From: Chryseobacterium sp. RU37D
GTDB lineage: Bacteria > Bacteroidota > Bacteroidia > Flavobacteriales > Weeksellaceae
Reading direction: 5' to 3'
Length of the DNA: 64,000 bases
Assembly: GCF_900156075.1 (NCBI RefSeq)
Contig: NZ_FTMM01000009.1
Span: 1-64,000 of the forward strand
The notes below the pieces were generated by a model, which had not been told where the DNA came from, made no database searches, and saw only the letters and a program-made list of their open reading frames with translations. Shown here piece by piece: positions 19,379 to 28,458 of this stretch (its first letter is position 1; the number at the start of each line of letters is the position of its first letter). The translations under genes were made by a program, and so were the position numbers.

Positions 19379-22246
19379 TTAATGTCCAAAAATATCTTTA
19401 AGGCTTACTTCTTTAAATGTTCCCATTTGAAGAACAGCATCCATATTCAGGTTTTCTTTTTTCCCAATAATGGCTGTATTAAATTGAATTGATTTTACGT
19501 AATTATTATAAAATTCTTTCAGATCCTCAAACTTCAGACTTTCAATCTGCTTATAAATATCTTTCCTGAAATCGTGATGAATGTTTAATTTTTTCAATCT
19601 TAAGGTATTAAAGAAAATATTCGTTCTTGTAATCCTTGTGGAGGCAATCTGTTTCAAAGCTGCATTTCTTGCATTTTCAAACTGGATCGGCACTTCTGGA
19701 AGATCGGTCATTAGTTCAGTTATTGTATCAACGGCGATCTGCAATTTATCCGGCTGTGTCCCAATGTAGGTGGTAATATAATCAGGATGATTAAGTTCAG
19801 AATTAGCGGCATAAGAAACATAGGCAGAATACGCGAGGCTCTTACTTTCACGGATTTCCTGAAAGACAATCGAAGACAGACCACGGCCGAAATATTCATT
19901 AAAAACATTAATTTTCCCAAAGTTTTCAGTGTTAACCAAATGTCCTCTTCCCACTTTGCTCATTTCCATCTGAACCATATCATAATCGGTAAAATACACA
20001 TTTCCATTAGTTTCTCTTTCCGGATATTCCTTAGGCTCCGGAATCTGACACACTGCATTTTCAATGTATTTCCCGATATATGATGAAAAATTTTCAAAAT
20101 CTTTTCCATAGAAAAATATCTCATATGGAAATTTGAATAATTTTTTCATTCTATCCGTAAAAATTTCCACCCTACTCGTTTCAAGCTCTTCTTTCGAAAT
20201 AATATCCGTAAAGCGAGAAAACTCACCCAATTTGGTATAATTGGTTAATGCAGTCATAATCCTTCCCTTATCCCTCTTCATCACTGCACGGTTTTCCAAT
20301 ACGGTATCTACAAACTGGTTATAAATTTCCTGATCCGGTTTCACTTCATACAGCCAGTGTTGAAGCAGCTCAATACTCCTTTCAATATTTTCTTCCAGAC
20401 CGGTTAAAGATATGGTGAGCTGATCATTGGTGGTTTTAAAATCATTGGTAACCCCGATTTTAAAGAATTCTTTTTTAAGATTTTCCGGTGTAAATTTTTC
20501 AGTCCCTAGGTATTGCAAAACCTGAGTGGAAATCCCCAATTCGCGATCGTGATCACTTCCAAAAGGGAAAATGAAATGAACCTGTGCAATGTCATTATAT
20601 TTATTTTTAACGAAACTTAATTTTTTATCTTTAACGGAGACTGTTTTTATTTTTTTCTGATAATCAATAAATTCCGGTTTTATATCTTCTGTTTTTTCGG
20701 CTAAAATTTGTTGCAAAAATTCAGATTGTGCTTCACGGTTAATTTTGACGGGTGTAATTCCAGGATTCTCTACCCTGATCAGCTTGTCATTGACACCTTT
20801 TTCCTTATAAATAATCACATAATTATCCTTGAAAAATTCATTCGCGAAAGCTACAACATCTTCTTTTGTAAATGCAGCATATTCATCCATTTCGTTCAGT
20901 TCCTGCTCCCAGGTTCTGCCTTTTATGTAGGTATCGTAGAGATTAGTTGCCAATCCGTCCGCTGTTTCCAGTATCTTCATTCTCTGGACTTTAAAGTCAT
21001 TGATGATGGCCGGAAGCATCCAATCTGGGAACTCACCCCTTTTTACAAGCTCAATTTGTTCCAGAGCCAAATCTTTTGCTTCATCCAGCGTCTGTGTTTC
21101 CTTAGGAACGGCAACGATTGAGAAATAGCCATATTCTTTCAATCCCACTGAAAAGGCCTGCCCCCAAAGCAGTTTTTGAGTCTGATTGATATTTAAATCC
21201 ATCAGCCCGGCCTCTCCTCTGTTGCTCAGGATATTCACAACAACGTCAGCCATCATTGCTTCTTTCGTGCCGTAGCTTTCGGTTCTCCAAGCCAGCTGAA
21301 CCCTTGAAGTGGTCGGGCTTTTCACTGTTCTTTTTACAATTTCGGTAATCGGTTTTTCAACTACCTGCATTTTTTTCGGCAATTCCCTATACGGAATTGT
21401 TCCAAAATATTGATCTACCAGCTGAATTGTTTCTTCAAAATCAAAGTCGCCCACCAGGACCATTGCATAATTGTTAGGAACATAATATTCATCAAAATAC
21501 TCATGAATAGCCTTCATAGAAGGATTTTTCAGGTGCTCTGCCTTTCCCAGCGTAGTCTGCTGCCCGTTGGGATGGGTAGGGAAAAGGGCGTCCATTAATT
21601 CATATTGCACCAGCCTTGTATCATTGTCTTGCGCTCGGTTGAATTCTTCGTAAACCGATTCCAATTCTGTATGAAAAAGCCTTAAAACCAGATCAGAAAA
21701 ACGTTCTTTTTCAACTTTCAGCCATTTTTCAAGCTCGTTGTTGGGAATATTGTTTTTATAAACCGTTTCATCGAACCACGTGTGGGCGTTTGTCCCCGTA
21801 GCACCTAAGGAAGAAATGGCCTTATCATATTCATTGGCGATAGCATACTGGCTGGCTTCCTGAGAAACTTCGTCTATTTTTCTATAAATTTTTTTCTTTT
21901 TTTCTGGATCATTTTCGGTTTTATGTTTTTCGTATAAATCAGAAATCTGATTTAATAATTCCCTTTCTTTCTCCCAATCCTGAGTCCCGATTTTTGAGGT
22001 TCCTTTAAACATCATATGCTCAAGATAATGCGCCAAACCTGTATTGTCAGCCGGATCATTATTGCTTCCTGTTCTCACCGGAATATAAGTCTGAATCCTC
22101 GGAGCGTCAAAATTCTGAGCAAGAAAAACCCTTAAGCCGTTTTTCAAAGTATAAATTCTTACCTTATTTTCGTCGTGAGAAATAGTGATGTATTCGTAAT
22201 TGCTTTTATCTGTATGAATTGTTTCGCTGTATCTTTTTACCATCAT
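19379..22246 (-). CDS. M16 family zinc metallopeptidase (two-domain, insulinase-like)
   Basis: A 955-residue protein made of two M16 halves. The N-terminal half has the inverted zinc motif HYLEH (His73, Glu76, His77) in GLAHYLEHMMFKG, with the downstream Glu expected in ELESVYEEFNRA. The C-terminal half (LSFVKNKYNDIAQVHFIFPF, GRGLSSIVFQEIRESKSLAY) lacks the zinc motif, as is normal, and closes the peptide-binding chamber. There is no clear signal peptide, so the location is uncertain. It starts MMV; either Met may be used. Such enzymes degrade peptides. No operon partner is evident. Confidence 0.9.
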   Translation of the reverse strand: MMVKRYSETIHTDKSNYEYITISHDENKVRIYTLKNGLRVFLAQNFDAPRIQTYIPVRTGSNNDPADNTGLAHYLEHMMFKGTSKIGTQDWEKERELLNQISDLYEKHKTENDPEKKKKIYRKIDEVSQEASQYAIANEYDKAISSLGATGTNAHTWFDETVYKNNIPNNELEKWLKVEKERFSDLVLRLFHTELESVYEEFNRAQDNDTRLVQYELMDALFPTHPNGQQTTLGKAEHLKNPSMKAIHEYFDEYYVPNNYAMVLVGDFDFEETIQLVDQYFGTIPYRELPKKMQVVEKPITEIVKRTVKSPTTSRVQLAWRTESYGTKEAMMADVVVNILSNRGEAGLMDLNINQTQKLLWGQAFSVGLKEYGYFSIVAVPKETQTLDEAKDLALEQIELVKRGEFPDWMLPAIINDFKVQRMKILETADGLATNLYDTYIKGRTWEQELNEMDEYAAFTKEDVVAFANEFFKDNYVIIYKEKGVNDKLIRVENPGITPVKINREAQSEFLQQILAEKTEDIKPEFIDYQKKIKTVSVKDKKLSFVKNKYNDIAQVHFIFPFGSDHDRELGISTQVLQYLGTEKFTPENLKKEFFKIGVTNDFKTTNDQLTISLTGLEENIERSIELLQHWLYEVKPDQEIYNQFVDTVLENRAVMKRDKGRIMTALTNYTKLGEFSRFTDIISKEELETSRVEIFTDRMKKLFKFPYEIFFYGKDFENFSSYIGKYIENAVCQIPEPKEYPERETNGNVYFTDYDMVQMEMSKVGRGHLVNTENFGKINVFNEYFGRGLSSIVFQEIRESKSLAYSAYVSYAANSELNHPDYITTYIGTQPDKLQIAVDTITELMTDLPEVPIQFENARNAALKQIASTRITRTNIFFNTLRLKKLNIHHDFRKDIYKQIESLKFEDLKEFYNNYVKSIQFNTAIIGKKENLNMDAVLQMGTFKEVSLKDIFGH

Positions 22247-22545
22247 AAATAACTTATTTTCATTCTAAAAACAGAATGCATTACAAATGTAAGGAATCGA
22301 AAGAAAATCTTTCCATTTTAAATTTATTTAAATCTATTCAAGTACTAGATCCTGGCAGGACATTATCCTGCAATCTGAGATATTTTGAAATTAAATTTTA
22401 AAATGTATATTAGCAGAAAGCATGATGAAACAATGTTCTATCATATCTTTTTTACATCCTAAAAATCAATTATTTTCATATAAAATTTTAAATTTTTTAC
22501 AACTATTTTTATCATTAATAAAATATATTTAATATCAAAAAAAAC

Positions 22546-22647
22546 ATAATCTCAACCTTCCTGAACCTTCATACCGGAGAAGTAAACTCCGCAATTGTTC
22601 TTGAAAATGTTACCCGCAGTGTTTCTTTCCGGGGAGTTAATCTCTGA
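22546..22647 (+). pseudogene. Short remnant of a DUF389-type membrane protein gene
   Basis: An open stretch without a start codon reads FLNLHTGEVNSAIVLENV then TRSVSFRGVNL before a stop. This resembles the N-terminal lead-in (FLNLHxGE...FRGANLW) of DUF389/TIGR00341 membrane proteins; the membrane part that should follow is missing. The remaining part of the 22247-22881 spacer shows no gene. Confidence 0.5.
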
Positions 22648-22881
22648 ATCCTCTCATGAGCAGATTCCAAGACCTGTCTCTGTGGAAAATGTATCGCTTC
22701 TCTTTAATTTATCTAGGCGGGATAGAGTATTTTGATTAATTAAATATTTCATATAAATAACAAAAATGGCAATTGAAATCAGGTAATTTATTTTAAAAGT
22801 TTTTTTAATTTTCTTGAACCTAAACAAATTAAGTCTATTCTCTTTTTAAGTAGATTCTAAAAATTTAAGCCATATAAAGCA

Positions 22882-22906
22882 AAACTTCCGCTAATTGCGG
22901 AAGTTT
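22882..22906 (-). terminator. Terminator of the 33-residue gene
   Basis: A perfect hairpin, AAACTTCCGC and its complement around a 5-nt loop; on the minus strand it ends GTTTTGCTTT, about 50 bases after the small gene's stop. Confidence 0.75.
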
Positions 22907-22955
22907 CTATCAAAACCAATAACCTCCCACTATAAAAAAGGAGTATGCTGAACGG

Positions 22956-23057
22956 CTAACCGTATGCCTGTGACAACAGATAAATTGCAAGATATACAAC
23001 AGCAGATAAAACAGATAAACAAAGCGCAAGTAGAAGCGCAATTTTCAAAAGTCTCAT
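22956..23057 (-). CDS. 33-residue single-helix membrane protein
   Basis: I do not recognise this gene. A minus-strand ATG opens a 33-codon frame: MRLLKIALLLALCLSVLSAV, then VYLAIYLLSQAYG and TAG. Two positive residues precede a continuous hydrophobic stretch of about 25 residues, so an inner-membrane single helix is expected, or possibly a signal-peptide-like peptide. A consensus promoter (TTTG, 19 nt, TATGTTTG) ends 22 bases before the ATG, and a perfect hairpin follows the stop, so it forms a complete isolated transcription unit. Candidate roles are a regulatory small membrane protein or a toxin of a type I pair; neither is shown by the sequence. Confidence 0.65.
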   Translation of the reverse strand: MRLLKIALLLALCLSVLSAVVYLAIYLLSQAYG

Positions 23058-23079
23058 TTGTGTTTGAATTAATTTTCAG

Positions 23080-23110
23080 CAAACATACTATATTTTTTCA
23101 AAATAACAAA
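23080..23110 (-). promoter_or_regulatory. Consensus promoter of the 33-residue gene
   Basis: On the minus strand TTTG (23110-23107), a 19-nt spacer and TATGTTTG (23087-23080) match the Bacteroidota consensus exactly. Confidence 0.75.
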
Positions 23111-23215
23111 AAGCCATTGATAATGAAATATTTACGCTTAGAAATTAATTTAATTATATTTTTTAAAATGTAGAATTATTTTAATATTTAATGAATTATT
23201 ATTTACGTAAAAAAC

Positions 23216-23250
23216 AGAAAAACTCCCGGTATTACTGGAAGTTTTTTATT
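23216..23250 (-). terminator. Probable polA terminator
   Basis: An imperfect hairpin, AAAAACTTCCAG ... CCGGGAGTTTTT on the minus strand, has U-rich tails on both strands. A second weaker hairpin (AACAGG/CCTGTT) lies at 23343-23362. Confidence 0.5.
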
Positions 23251-23433
23251 TTAATTTTTTTTTTTGAAAAATATTCTACTGTTGATTATTCTTTATGATT
23301 CAATAAAAAAACTATCTTATTTTTATCGGTTCAAAAAAACTTAACAGGTTTTAAAGCCTGTTAGGTTGTGATTTATTCACTCAACAAATTCCTTAAAAGT
23401 TATAAAAGGGTTTATTAATTATACTTGATAAAA

Positions 23434-26280
23434 TTAATGCGCTTCCAGCCAGTTATTCCCTACTCCAACTTCTACCAGTAAAGGAACCTGCGTTTCAATG
23501 GCGCTTTCCATTTCCATTTTGATGATATTGGTAGCCACTTCAATTTCATCGATTGGAGCTTCAAAAACCAATTCGTCATGAACCTGCAGCAGCATTTTTG
23601 TCTGCAGTTTTTCTTTTTCCAACTCTTTCTGGATCTTGATCATCGCAATTTTCACTACATCCGCTGCACTTCCCTGAACCGGTGCATTCACAGCATTTCT
23701 TTCTGCATGGCCGCGAACTACAAAATTATTGGAATTAATATCCTTCAAATGTCGTTTTCTTCCTAGAAGCGTTTCTACATAACCTTGCTGGCGAGCCTTA
23801 TTTACCTGCTCCGCCATGTATTCTTTCAGCTTAGGATAGGTTTCAAAATAAGCTTCGATCATCTGCTTGGCTTCCGTTCTGGATAAGCCGGTCTGCTCAG
23901 CTAGTGCAAAAGCGCCCTGCCCGTAAATAATCCCGAAGTTTACTGTTTTCGCCTGGCTTCTCTGGACTTTTGAGACTTCTTCCAGCGGAATTTTAAACAA
24001 TTTTGCAGCTGTAGAAGCGTGGATATCTTCACCGTCCTGGAAAGCCTTGATCATGTTATCTTCACCGGAAATTTCAGCGATAAGACGAAGCTCGATCTGC
24101 GAATAATCAGCAGAAATGATCTTTTTTCTCTCACCTGAAACAAACGCACCACGAATTTGCTGCCCTCTCAATGTCCGGATCGGAATATTCTGCAGATTCG
24201 GGTTTACACTTGCCAGACGACCTGTTGCAGCCGTTGTCTGCGAAAAATTGGTATGAACACGGTTATCAAATTTATCAATCTGCGACGGCAAAGCATCTAC
24301 ATATGTTGATTTCAGCTTCTGATATGTTCTGTATTCCAGAATATGCTTGATGATCTCATGCTTAGAAGCAAGCTTTTGAAGAATATCTTCCGAGGTCGCG
24401 TACTGTCCGGTTTTTGTCTTTTTGGCTTTTGGGTCGAGCTGCATTTTTTCAAACAAAATTTCCCCTAACTGCCTCGGTGAGTTCATATTAAATTCATCTC
24501 CGGAAAGCTCAAAAATTTTTGATTCCAGTTGTTTTAAATCATTCTCCAGATCAACACTCTCCTGAGCCAGCCATTTTTCGTCCAGGGAAATTCCAGCAAG
24601 CTCCATTTTAGCCAAAACTTCCATTAAAGGCATTTCAATACTGAAGAATAAATCTTCTAAATTTTCTTTTTTTAACTGAGGTGCAAACAGCTCATACAGC
24701 TGGAAAGTGACGTCTGCATCCTCCGCCGCGTAATCTGTCTGTGTCCTTAAATCGGCATCCCTGAAATTACCCTGATTTTTCCCTTTTTTACCGATTATGG
24801 TTTCAATGGAAACAGGTTTATAATTAAGATAAACTTCTGAAAGATAATCCATTCCGTGTCTGCCATCCGGATTTAAAAGGTAATGGGCAATCATGGTATC
24901 GAACATGGCTCCTTTTACCGTAATTCCGTATTGTTTCAGGATTTTATAATCGAATTTTAAATTATGGGCTACTTTTACTAGATCTTCTTTCTCAAAAAAT
25001 GGCCTGAAAATTTCCAATGTCTGAAGTACTTCACCTCTATCTTCAGAAAGAGGTATGTAGTAAGCGAGGCCTTTTTTATAAGAAAAACTCATTCCCACCA
25101 ATTCGGCTTCCAGCTCATTAAGAGAGGTAGTTTCGGTATCGAAGCATACTACTTTCTGCTGTAGCAAGTTATCTACCAATATTTTATGAGCCTTCGGATT
25201 GGCTACAAAATGATACAGATGATCGTTCTGTTCTATGGTTGATTTTGTGGAAGTGGCCTGATCTAGCTCTTCATAGGTTGCGAAAAGATCAAGCTGGCCG
25301 ACTGCCTGTGCGACTTTTTGCTGCGGTGTGGTTTCTGTAACGGTCACCTCAATTTCTGTAATGGCCGTAGTAACCACTGCCGAAGCAAAAGCTCTGTAAA
25401 GATTTTCATACAGTCTTCTGAACTCTATCTCATCAAAAACTTCTTTTACTTTCTCAAAATCAGGTGTTTCAAGATCATATTGCTCCTGATGAAATTCAAT
25501 GGGAGCATCGCAGATGATGGTTGCTAATTTTTTAGATAAAATCCCCCGTTCTGCAGAGGCTTCTACTTTTTCTTTAAGCTTTCCTTTTAGCTGATCTGTA
25601 TTGGCCAGCAGGTTTTCAATGCTTCCGAATTCTTTCAGGAATTTCATGGCTGTTTTTTCACCAACCCCTTCCAGCCCGGGAATATTGTCAACAGCATCCC
25701 CCATCATCGCCAGAAAATCGATCACCTGCTTCGGATCTTCAATTTCATATTTGGCTTTTACTTCTTCAACGCCTAAAATTTCTATGTCCCCTCCTTTTAG
25801 ACCTGGCTTATAAATCTTGATCTTATCGGTAACCAGTTGCGCAAAATCTTTGTCAGGTGTCACCATAAAGGTTGTATAGCCTTCTTTTTCAGCTTTACAG
25901 GCAATGGTTCCGATCACATCATCCGCTTCATAACCTTCAACACCCAAAATAGGGATGTGCATTGCTTCCAAAATCCTATGTATATATGGAATGGCAATTT
26001 TAATGGCTTCAGGGGTTTCACTTCTGTTTGCCTTATAATCAGAGAAATCACCTGTTCTCACACTGGCCTCCCCAACATCGAAAACCACCGCCAGGTGTGT
26101 TGGCTTTTCTCTTCTGATCAGTTCTATCAGAGAGTTGGTAAATCCAAAAATCGCCGAAGTGTCCAATCCTCTGCTGGTAAGCCGCGGATTCCTGATCAAT
26201 GCATAATATCCCCTGAAAATCATCGCATAAGCGTCGATGAGAAATAGCCTTTTATCTTGTGTTGTGCCCATATTTTCCAT
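23434..26280 (-). CDS. polA: DNA polymerase I
   Basis: A protein of about 948 residues with three domains: an N-terminal 5'-3' exonuclease (RLFLIDAYAMIFRGYYALI, MVTPDKDFAQLV, MMGDAVDNIPGLEGVGEKTA), a 3'-5' exonuclease with intact acidic motif CFDTETTSLNELEAELVG, and the polymerase (MNSPRQLGEILF, ADYSQIELRLIAEISGE, LLQVHDELVFEAP). Proofreading therefore looks active. The frame extends upstream to 26358, but the extra 26 residues do not belong to the family; a -7 box (TATATTTG) sits at 26287-26294. The start is ATG 26280 or, three codons later, 26271. It functions in repair and Okazaki fragment processing. Confidence 0.95.
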   Translation of the reverse strand: MENMGTTQDKRLFLIDAYAMIFRGYYALIRNPRLTSRGLDTSAIFGFTNSLIELIRREKPTHLAVVFDVGEASVRTGDFSDYKANRSETPEAIKIAIPYIHRILEAMHIPILGVEGYEADDVIGTIACKAEKEGYTTFMVTPDKDFAQLVTDKIKIYKPGLKGGDIEILGVEEVKAKYEIEDPKQVIDFLAMMGDAVDNIPGLEGVGEKTAMKFLKEFGSIENLLANTDQLKGKLKEKVEASAERGILSKKLATIICDAPIEFHQEQYDLETPDFEKVKEVFDEIEFRRLYENLYRAFASAVVTTAITEIEVTVTETTPQQKVAQAVGQLDLFATYEELDQATSTKSTIEQNDHLYHFVANPKAHKILVDNLLQQKVVCFDTETTSLNELEAELVGMSFSYKKGLAYYIPLSEDRGEVLQTLEIFRPFFEKEDLVKVAHNLKFDYKILKQYGITVKGAMFDTMIAHYLLNPDGRHGMDYLSEVYLNYKPVSIETIIGKKGKNQGNFRDADLRTQTDYAAEDADVTFQLYELFAPQLKKENLEDLFFSIEMPLMEVLAKMELAGISLDEKWLAQESVDLENDLKQLESKIFELSGDEFNMNSPRQLGEILFEKMQLDPKAKKTKTGQYATSEDILQKLASKHEIIKHILEYRTYQKLKSTYVDALPSQIDKFDNRVHTNFSQTTAATGRLASVNPNLQNIPIRTLRGQQIRGAFVSGERKKIISADYSQIELRLIAEISGEDNMIKAFQDGEDIHASTAAKLFKIPLEEVSKVQRSQAKTVNFGIIYGQGAFALAEQTGLSRTEAKQMIEAYFETYPKLKEYMAEQVNKARQQGYVETLLGRKRHLKDINSNNFVVRGHAERNAVNAPVQGSAADVVKIAMIKIQKELEKEKLQTKMLLQVHDELVFEAPIDEIEVATNIIKMEMESAIETQVPLLVEVGVGNNWLEAH

Positions 26281-26286
26281 AAAGAA

Positions 26287-26294
26287 CAAATATA
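26287..26294 (-). promoter_or_regulatory. -7 element close to the polA start
   Basis: The minus strand reads TATATTTG. It is so close to ATG 26280 that the mRNA would be nearly leaderless, or translation begins at ATG 26271. Another match, TATGTTTG, lies further upstream near 26366. Confidence 0.45.
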
Positions 26295-26462
26295 AGAAAT
26301 ACAATCTTTTCTTTTGCCTTAAAACATAAGAAACCAATCTCAAGTTTTGACTTTGCAAACATAGGAGACAGCCTCTGGCGAAAATTCAAAATATTTTTGA
26401 CAGAATGGTATAATAAATAATCTAAGGCTGAATACTTAAATCGTCAGCTTTTTATTTTACGG

Positions 26463-26609
26463 AATTGGCACACGGTCTCATTTTCCCAGTCGCGATTGAA
26501 GCATTTGTTTGAGTTCATTTTCTTGGTTTTGGTGCGGGGTGGGCCTTCGGCCCACCCCGCACCAAAACCAAGAAAATAGCGAGTGCGGAAAGCGTGAAAT
26601 AGTTCCGAA
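26463..26609 (-). repeat. Structured repeat with a perfect 28-bp hairpin (relative of the MITE-like family)
   Basis: A perfect inverted repeat spans 26518-26576: 28-bp arms starting ttttcttggttttggtgcgg around a 3-nt loop (ttc). The arms' inner part (GTGCGGGGTGGGCC) is far richer in G+C than the surroundings. Read on the minus strand, the flanks (ctatttcacgctttccgc before, caatcgcgactggg after) align with the flanks of the repeats at 11079 and 49032 (caatttcccgcttttcac, caatcggggct). It is therefore probably one family with a variable hairpin. Confidence 0.8.
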
Positions 26610-26613
26610 AAAA

Positions 26614-26637
26614 GGCCTCTTTACAGGGCTTTCATTT
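26614..26637 (-). terminator. Probable terminator of the Imm51-like gene
   Basis: On the minus strand AAAGCCCT ... AGGCCTTTTTT forms a hairpin with one mismatch and a six-T tail, 12 bases after the stop. Confidence 0.6.
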
Positions 26638-26649
26638 GTATTAAATATT

Positions 26650-27000
26650 TTAATCTAATTCTGCTTTTGAGAATAGATCCTGAATTAACATTTCGTCTTC
26701 GCAGGCTTTTTTAAAATCTGTAATAAATTCTTTGAGAACTTCCGGGTTTGACGAATAGGCACAGAACATATCTGCTTCAGGATCAAACTTGATGTCATCA
26801 GACATGGCGGGTTTCTTCTCACTGATGAAAACTTTTGCCAAAGATGACCAATCATACCCGTTTCCTTCAAAGCCTTCGTCTTTTCTCCATTCGAAAATTT
26901 CCGGTTTGTAAGTTCCTGCATTTAAACATACTGAATACGTTTTTTCTGAGGCTACCCAAAAAAAGGGTTTAATCGTTGTTTCAAAGTTGTACGCTTCCAT
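26650..27000 (-). CDS. Imm51-like immunity family protein
   Basis: A 116-residue cytoplasmic protein without signal peptide. The segments FFWVASEKTYSVCLNAG, GFEGNGYDWSSLAKVFI, IKFDPEADMFCAYSSNPEVL and DLFSKAELD resemble the Imm51 family, which are predicted immunity proteins of polymorphic-toxin systems. No toxin gene, Rhs element or secretion gene lies next to it, so it is either an orphan immunity gene or a member with a different job. Neighbours are polA upstream of its terminator and a lipoprotein gene. The assignment is by motif memory. Confidence 0.7.
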   Translation of the reverse strand: MEAYNFETTIKPFFWVASEKTYSVCLNAGTYKPEIFEWRKDEGFEGNGYDWSSLAKVFISEKKPAMSDDIKFDPEADMFCAYSSNPEVLKEFITDFKKACEDEMLIQDLFSKAELD

Positions 27001-27260
27001 ACTTTAGTAATTTTATTTCCTTATTAAAGATAATAAAATTCTGTTTTGGGAGATTTTTTATAACATTAATTAACTTTTTCAAATTAATTTTAACTGATGA
27101 AATTTTTAAATCCAATTTCCAGAATCTGAAATAATTTCAGAAAAATCTCCCACTGGGTATAGTTTTCCTCAATATCAAATCCTACACTATAGAATGAGTA
27201 ACTTTTTCTTTTTAAAGTCTAATGTACAACGGGTTTATAATTAATAAATAATTTAATAAA
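27001..27260. other. AT-rich spacer without recognised gene
   Basis: Nothing codes here in any frame. A distant inverted pair, GGGAGATTTTT near 27048 and AAAAATCTCCC near 27141, is the only structure seen. Confidence 0.5.
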
Positions 27261-27295
27261 AAAACAGCACGCAAAAAGATTGTATGCTGTTTTAT
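27261..27295 (-). terminator. Terminator of the 168-residue lipoprotein gene
   Basis: AAAACAGCA/TGCTGTTTT stem with a T-rich tail on the minus strand, 18 bases after the stop. Confidence 0.75.
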
Positions 27296-27312
27296 TAAAA
27301 AAATTTAAAAAT

Positions 27313-27819
27313 CTATTTCTGTTTAATGAAATTCAGATATTTTTCCGGACAATCAAAATGCTGATAAGCATTCATAGAATTACCCATATTTTGGATCAAC
27401 ATTTTATCTCCAGTGATTTGTGCACCGATTTCGCCCATCAAAACAGTCCCGTCACTTCCTATAGAAGCATTTCCAGAGGCAATTACTTTGGCTTTATCAA
27501 ATATTTTGAATTTAGGCTGATCATTTTCAGATTTAATCTCAATAGAGAACCTTCCTGGTTCACAAGGACTTGTACCAACATATTTACCTTCAAATGAGCT
27601 CTTTGCAACATTAGCAGAGTCTGCTTTTGCTGATTCTTTATCAGAAGATTTTGTTGTCACCGAATCTGAATTCTTTGCTGAATCTGTATCAGCATTCATA
27701 GACTGAGAAACAGAAAATGAATCTGAAGATTTTGTTTCCGGACGTGTTTCATTTTTTTTACAGGAAATTACGGAGAGACTGGCAACAAGACAAAGATTGA
27801 TAATATTTTTTCTAATCAT
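27313..27819 (-). CDS. Lipoprotein of unknown function
   Basis: A 168-residue protein with a lipoprotein signal (LCLVASLSVISC, Cys at about residue 20). Residues 25-75 are a Ser/Asp/Lys/Thr-rich, probably unstructured linker. The C-terminal 90 residues (FEGKYVGTSPCEPGRFSIEI ... GDKMLIQNMGNSMNAYQHFD) form a predicted small beta domain with two Cys that could pair. I do not recognise a family. It probably sits in the outer membrane, facing the periplasm or outside. It is a monocistronic gene. Confidence 0.65.
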   Translation of the reverse strand: MIRKNIINLCLVASLSVISCKKNETRPETKSSDSFSVSQSMNADTDSAKNSDSVTTKSSDKESAKADSANVAKSSFEGKYVGTSPCEPGRFSIEIKSENDQPKFKIFDKAKVIASGNASIGSDGTVLMGEIGAQITGDKMLIQNMGNSMNAYQHFDCPEKYLNFIKQK

Positions 27820-28395
27820 AAATTTTATTTACAGTTATTGAATCGCAACAATATAAATGCCAAAATTTTAAATTTAAAATAGACTTGCCAACTTTAAAAA
27901 TAAATAAAAATATATGATATTTAAATCACTATTATTATTTTCAACAAAAAATAAATTATACATTCAAATCACAATATTTTAAGTTTGATTTAATTAATAT
28001 TTTTAAAGAATAAAAAACTTTTATAACCTTATCCATTTTATATTTCTCAACTTTATCAACCTGGCCATTCGATGAATAATTGCATTCGTTATATTTAAGG
28101 CCGTTGACGTAATTTCTGTCTTCGGTAATATTTTTGTTGTAGTCGATTGAATACTTTTTTCAATCCAATAGTCATTTTTATATGATTATTGGTTTTTTAT
28201 TTCAACAAAAGAACGATTGACAAATATATCAACCGCCTTACGGAAAAACTTGGGTTGAAAACAAAACTACACCTCATCTGCTTCTGTGTAGAGAAGGATA
28301 CTATAATTCTAGCATATAAAGCCGAGTTAACACAATATTAATACAAATTAAACATTCTATTTTCAACTCTTTATCAAAAAATATTTTACCACTAA
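27820..28395. other. Long AT-rich spacer with a possible decayed gene on the minus strand
   Basis: At 28030-28180 the minus strand reads SYKNDYWIEK, then after a frameshift in an A-run KYSIDYNKNITEDRNYVNG and LKYNECNYSSNGQVDKVEKY. This looks like the worn end of a protein with YD/YwqK-like repeats. No start codon or promoter was found. The rest is featureless. Confidence 0.35.
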
Positions 28396-28428
28396 TTTGC
28401 TAATATTCAATTTTTTTAACTAAATTTG
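28396..28428 (+). promoter_or_regulatory. Promoter of the HU gene
   Basis: TTTG (28396-28399), a 21-nt spacer and TAAATTTG (28421-28428), 30 bases before the ATG. Confidence 0.75.
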
Positions 28429-28458
28429 CACACCTAAAATTTAAAATTAAAAAAGGAA

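Noticed and set aside
20708..21121. Plus-strand frame of 137 codons inside the M16 gene
   Set aside because: It is antisense to a clear M16 peptidase, and its residue mix (Phe, Ile, Cys-rich) is what the complement of this gene would give.
22964..23173. Plus-strand frame of 69 codons
   Set aside because: It lies opposite the 33-residue minus-strand gene with its promoter and terminator; its product has low complexity and no known motif.
25837..26247. Plus-strand frame of 136 codons inside polA
   Set aside because: Antisense to conserved exonuclease motifs of polA and without promoter or family resemblance.
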